DNA of 6,527 bases, taken from positions 303-6,829 of the forward strand of contig PMGP01000287.1 in the NCBI GenBank assembly GCA_003156235.1. Reading direction: 5' to 3'. Of this stretch, positions 5,642-6,527 are shown piece after piece. Numbering within the stretch: the stretch's first letter is position 1; every line of letters begins with the position of its first letter. The notes under the pieces are model-generated. The model did not search any database, was not told the DNA's origin, and was given only the letters and a program-made list of their open reading frames with translations. Origin of the DNA: Acidobacteriaceae bacterium. Lineage in GTDB: Bacteria > Acidobacteriota > Terriglobia > Terriglobales > Acidobacteriaceae. Made by a program: the position numbers and the translations under genes.

Positions 5642-5749
5642 TCCCTCCCGGAGGGAGCGAAGGAAAATAGCCCAGGACAAGCGAAGCGTAGTCCTGGGTC
5701 AGGCAGCCAGAGGAATGTTGCGCCCTGTAGGGGCGCTGTGAAAGCACAG
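5642..5749. repeat. Cluster of four short palindromes (REP-like intergenic repeat)
   Basis: Four hairpins in 108 bases. (a) 5642-5656, TCCCTCC/GGAGGGA around one base. (b) 5671-5698, CCCAGGAC/GTCCTGGG with a 12-base loop AAGCGAAGCGTA that contains a tandem AAGCG. (c) 5720-5736, GCGCCC/GGGCGC with a 5-base loop. (d) 5736-5749, CTGTG/CACAG with loop AAAG. All arms are perfect. None is followed by a T-run, so they are not standard intrinsic terminators, though together they could end the upstream transcript or protect its 3' end. Their sequence differs from the GGGCTnnAGCCC type near ftsA. Confidence 0.65.
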
Positions 5750-5814
5750 TTTCAAATCTCCCGCCGCGCTGCTATGATGCGTGACAATACGGGTTGATCA
5801 TTCCGCCCGTGTAA

Positions 5815-5822
5815 AGAGAGGA
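5815..5822 (+). promoter_or_regulatory. Ribosome binding site deciding the start of the 5829 gene
   Basis: AGAGAGGA, with six bases before ATG 5829. The frame is open 16 codons further to a GTG at 5781, which has no comparable upstream site. ATG 5829 is preferred. Confidence 0.65.
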
Positions 5823-5828
5823 ATCCGA

Positions 5829-6410
5829 ATGTCGGTAGCCATCGATATTTCCTATTCGGGAATCGCCGTCATATCGCTTGTTTTCGCGGGAATTGGTTTA
5901 TACATCAAAACGTACGTGACGAAAAAGGCCGAAAATCTCGCTACACGCGAAGATGTGGCTGCGATTACTCAAACAACGAAATCGATTGAGGCGAAAATCT
6001 CAGATGAATTTTGGAACAAACAAAGACAATGGGAACTTAAACGAGATGTGCTTTTTCAGGCTGCGGTGCGGCTGGCTGAAATCGATAGTACGCTGCTTGA
6101 CCAATTCTCAATTGGCCAGCTAGTTAAGGACATGAAAGTCAAGGACGTCTCAGCAGAACAAAGTGAAGCACATGATCGATGGAGCAAGGCGACAAGGGCG
6201 TTGGATGAAACAATACTTCTAGTTGGAATAGTCTGCGGAACGGAAACGATGATGGCGATTAAAAACTTCAGGTCCGTTGCATATGGCCTTATTGTAAAAC
6301 TCTTTGAAGATAAGGACGCTGGAGCTTACTCCAACTCAAAAGATAGATACAACAAGAACCTTGAGGCGGCGAGGGGCGCCATTCGCAAAGAATTGGGAAT
6401 CGAGGAATAG
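5829..6410 (+). CDS. Hypothetical protein with one N-terminal membrane segment and a helical cytoplasmic domain
   Basis: 193 residues; I cannot assign a function. A hydrophobic segment at about 8-28 (ISYSGIAVISLVFAGIGLYI region) is followed by a basic patch YVTKKAENLATREDVAAIT (29-47). The K-x-E/K-N-L-A-T-x-E-D-I/V pattern recurs in a loose group of single-pass hypothetical proteins, often in accessory DNA. That recollection is from memory and not tested here. Residues 45-95 are predicted to be mainly helical and charged (SIEAKISDEFWNKQRQWELKRDV), possibly a coiled coil. The rest is helical with a short hydrophobic stretch LLVGIVCGT (130-138). The positive patch after the membrane segment suggests a cytoplasmic C-terminus. 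Base composition differs from its neighbours: 25 G/C of 60 in 5881-5940 against 45 of 60 in 4981-5040. This suggests acquisition or a different mutational history. It is preceded by a hairpin cluster and followed by the UbiD-like gene start. Confidence 0.75.
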   Translation: MSVAIDISYSGIAVISLVFAGIGLYIKTYVTKKAENLATREDVAAITQTTKSIEAKISDEFWNKQRQWELKRDVLFQAAVRLAEIDSTLLDQFSIGQLVKDMKVKDVSAEQSEAHDRWSKATRALDETILLVGIVCGTETMMAIKNFRSVAYGLIVKLFEDKDAGAYSNSKDRYNKNLEAARGAIRKELGIEE

Positions 6411-6431
6411 GCTCGATATCATCCGCTAGAT

Positions 6432-6469
6432 TTTCGATGGTACCAGAGAAAGGACAGCTATCATCGAAA
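6432..6469. other. Inverted repeat before the last gene
   Basis: TTTCGATG (6432-6439) and CATCGAAA (6462-6469) are perfect 8-base arms separated by 22 bases, between the hypothetical gene and the UbiD-like start. It could be a regulator site or a leader hairpin. The loop is too long and the 3' side too T-poor for an intrinsic terminator. Confidence 0.35.
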
Positions 6470-6506
6470 GGGAACACAGCACGGCATCCACCTTTCAGGA
6501 GCACCC

Positions 6507-6527
6507 ATGGCCTACGACGATCTGCGC
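6507..6527 (+). CDS. Start of a gene, possibly UbiD-family decarboxylase (first 7 codons)
   Basis: Only MAYDDLR is visible before the window ends. The start is well supported: AGGAG (6497-6501) lies five bases before ATG 6507. UbiD-type decarboxylases (prenylated-FMN enzymes of ubiquinone/menaquinone-type pathways and related aromatic decarboxylations) typically begin with a stretch such as M-x-Y-x-D-L-R, so the match is suggestive. Seven residues cannot establish the family, and the downstream sequence is needed. Confidence 0.5.

Larger units (their letters stand above)
5519..5828. other. 310-base gene-free stretch with hairpins
   Basis: No convincing coding region. From left to right: a weak hairpin TTCTCT/AGAGAA (5526-5531 and 5539-5544) just after the DedA-rhodanese stop, the cluster of four hairpins at 5642-5749, and the ribosome site of the next gene. 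A 21-codon frame at 5534-5599 has no good ribosome site. Longer frames crossing this region read through the hairpins and have no recognisable product. Confidence 0.6.

Noticed and set aside
5603..5797. 64-codon plus-strand frame across the hairpin cluster
   Set aside because: It translates straight through four hairpins, has no ribosome site and overlaps the leader of the 5829 gene; better explained as intergenic repeat DNA.

Overview
The window looks like chromosomal DNA from a GC-rich bacterium, most likely an Acidobacteriota of the Terriglobia type. This placement is inference from three things: the style of the FtsZ/FtsA/FtsQ proteins, the palindromes built on GGGCTaaAGCCC, and the gene content. 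No marker gene is present to prove it.

Layout. (1) Positions 1-3377, minus strand: the end of the division and cell-wall (dcw) cluster, transcribed right to left as ftsQ, ftsA, ftsZ. ftsQ and ftsA overlap by 4 bases. ftsZ follows after a 248-base gap holding REP-like palindromes, and it runs off the left edge with 199 codons visible. (2) Positions 3378-3604: a divergent intergenic region with a candidate ftsQ promoter on the minus strand, and a candidate promoter plus a perfect inverted-repeat operator on the plus strand. (3) Positions 3605-4398, plus strand: a two-gene toxin-antitoxin operon, a DUF1778 ribbon-helix-helix antitoxin and a GNAT acetyltransferase toxin of the TacAT/AtaRT/KacAT type. 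(4) Positions 4559-5518, plus strand: a DedA-family membrane protein fused to a C-terminal rhodanese domain. (5) Positions 5519-5828: no convincing gene, but a run of four short hairpins. (6) Positions 5829-6410, plus strand: an AT-richer gene for an unrecognised protein with one N-terminal membrane segment. (7) Positions 6507-6527: the first seven codons of a further gene whose start resembles UbiD-family decarboxylases.

How the genes relate. FtsQ (periplasmic POTRA scaffold), FtsA (actin-like membrane tether) and FtsZ (tubulin-like GTPase) act together at the division septum. The toxin-antitoxin pair is a self-contained module expected to autoregulate. It sits where dcw clusters usually continue into murB, murC or ddl genes, so the cluster appears broken upstream of ftsQ. 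The DedA-rhodanese, hypothetical and UbiD-like genes show no functional link to division.

I see no clearly new multi-gene system. The most interesting material is non-coding: a nested inverted palindrome cluster between ftsA and ftsZ, a palindrome with the same core inside the ftsQ coding region, and a second, different hairpin array near 5.7 kb.
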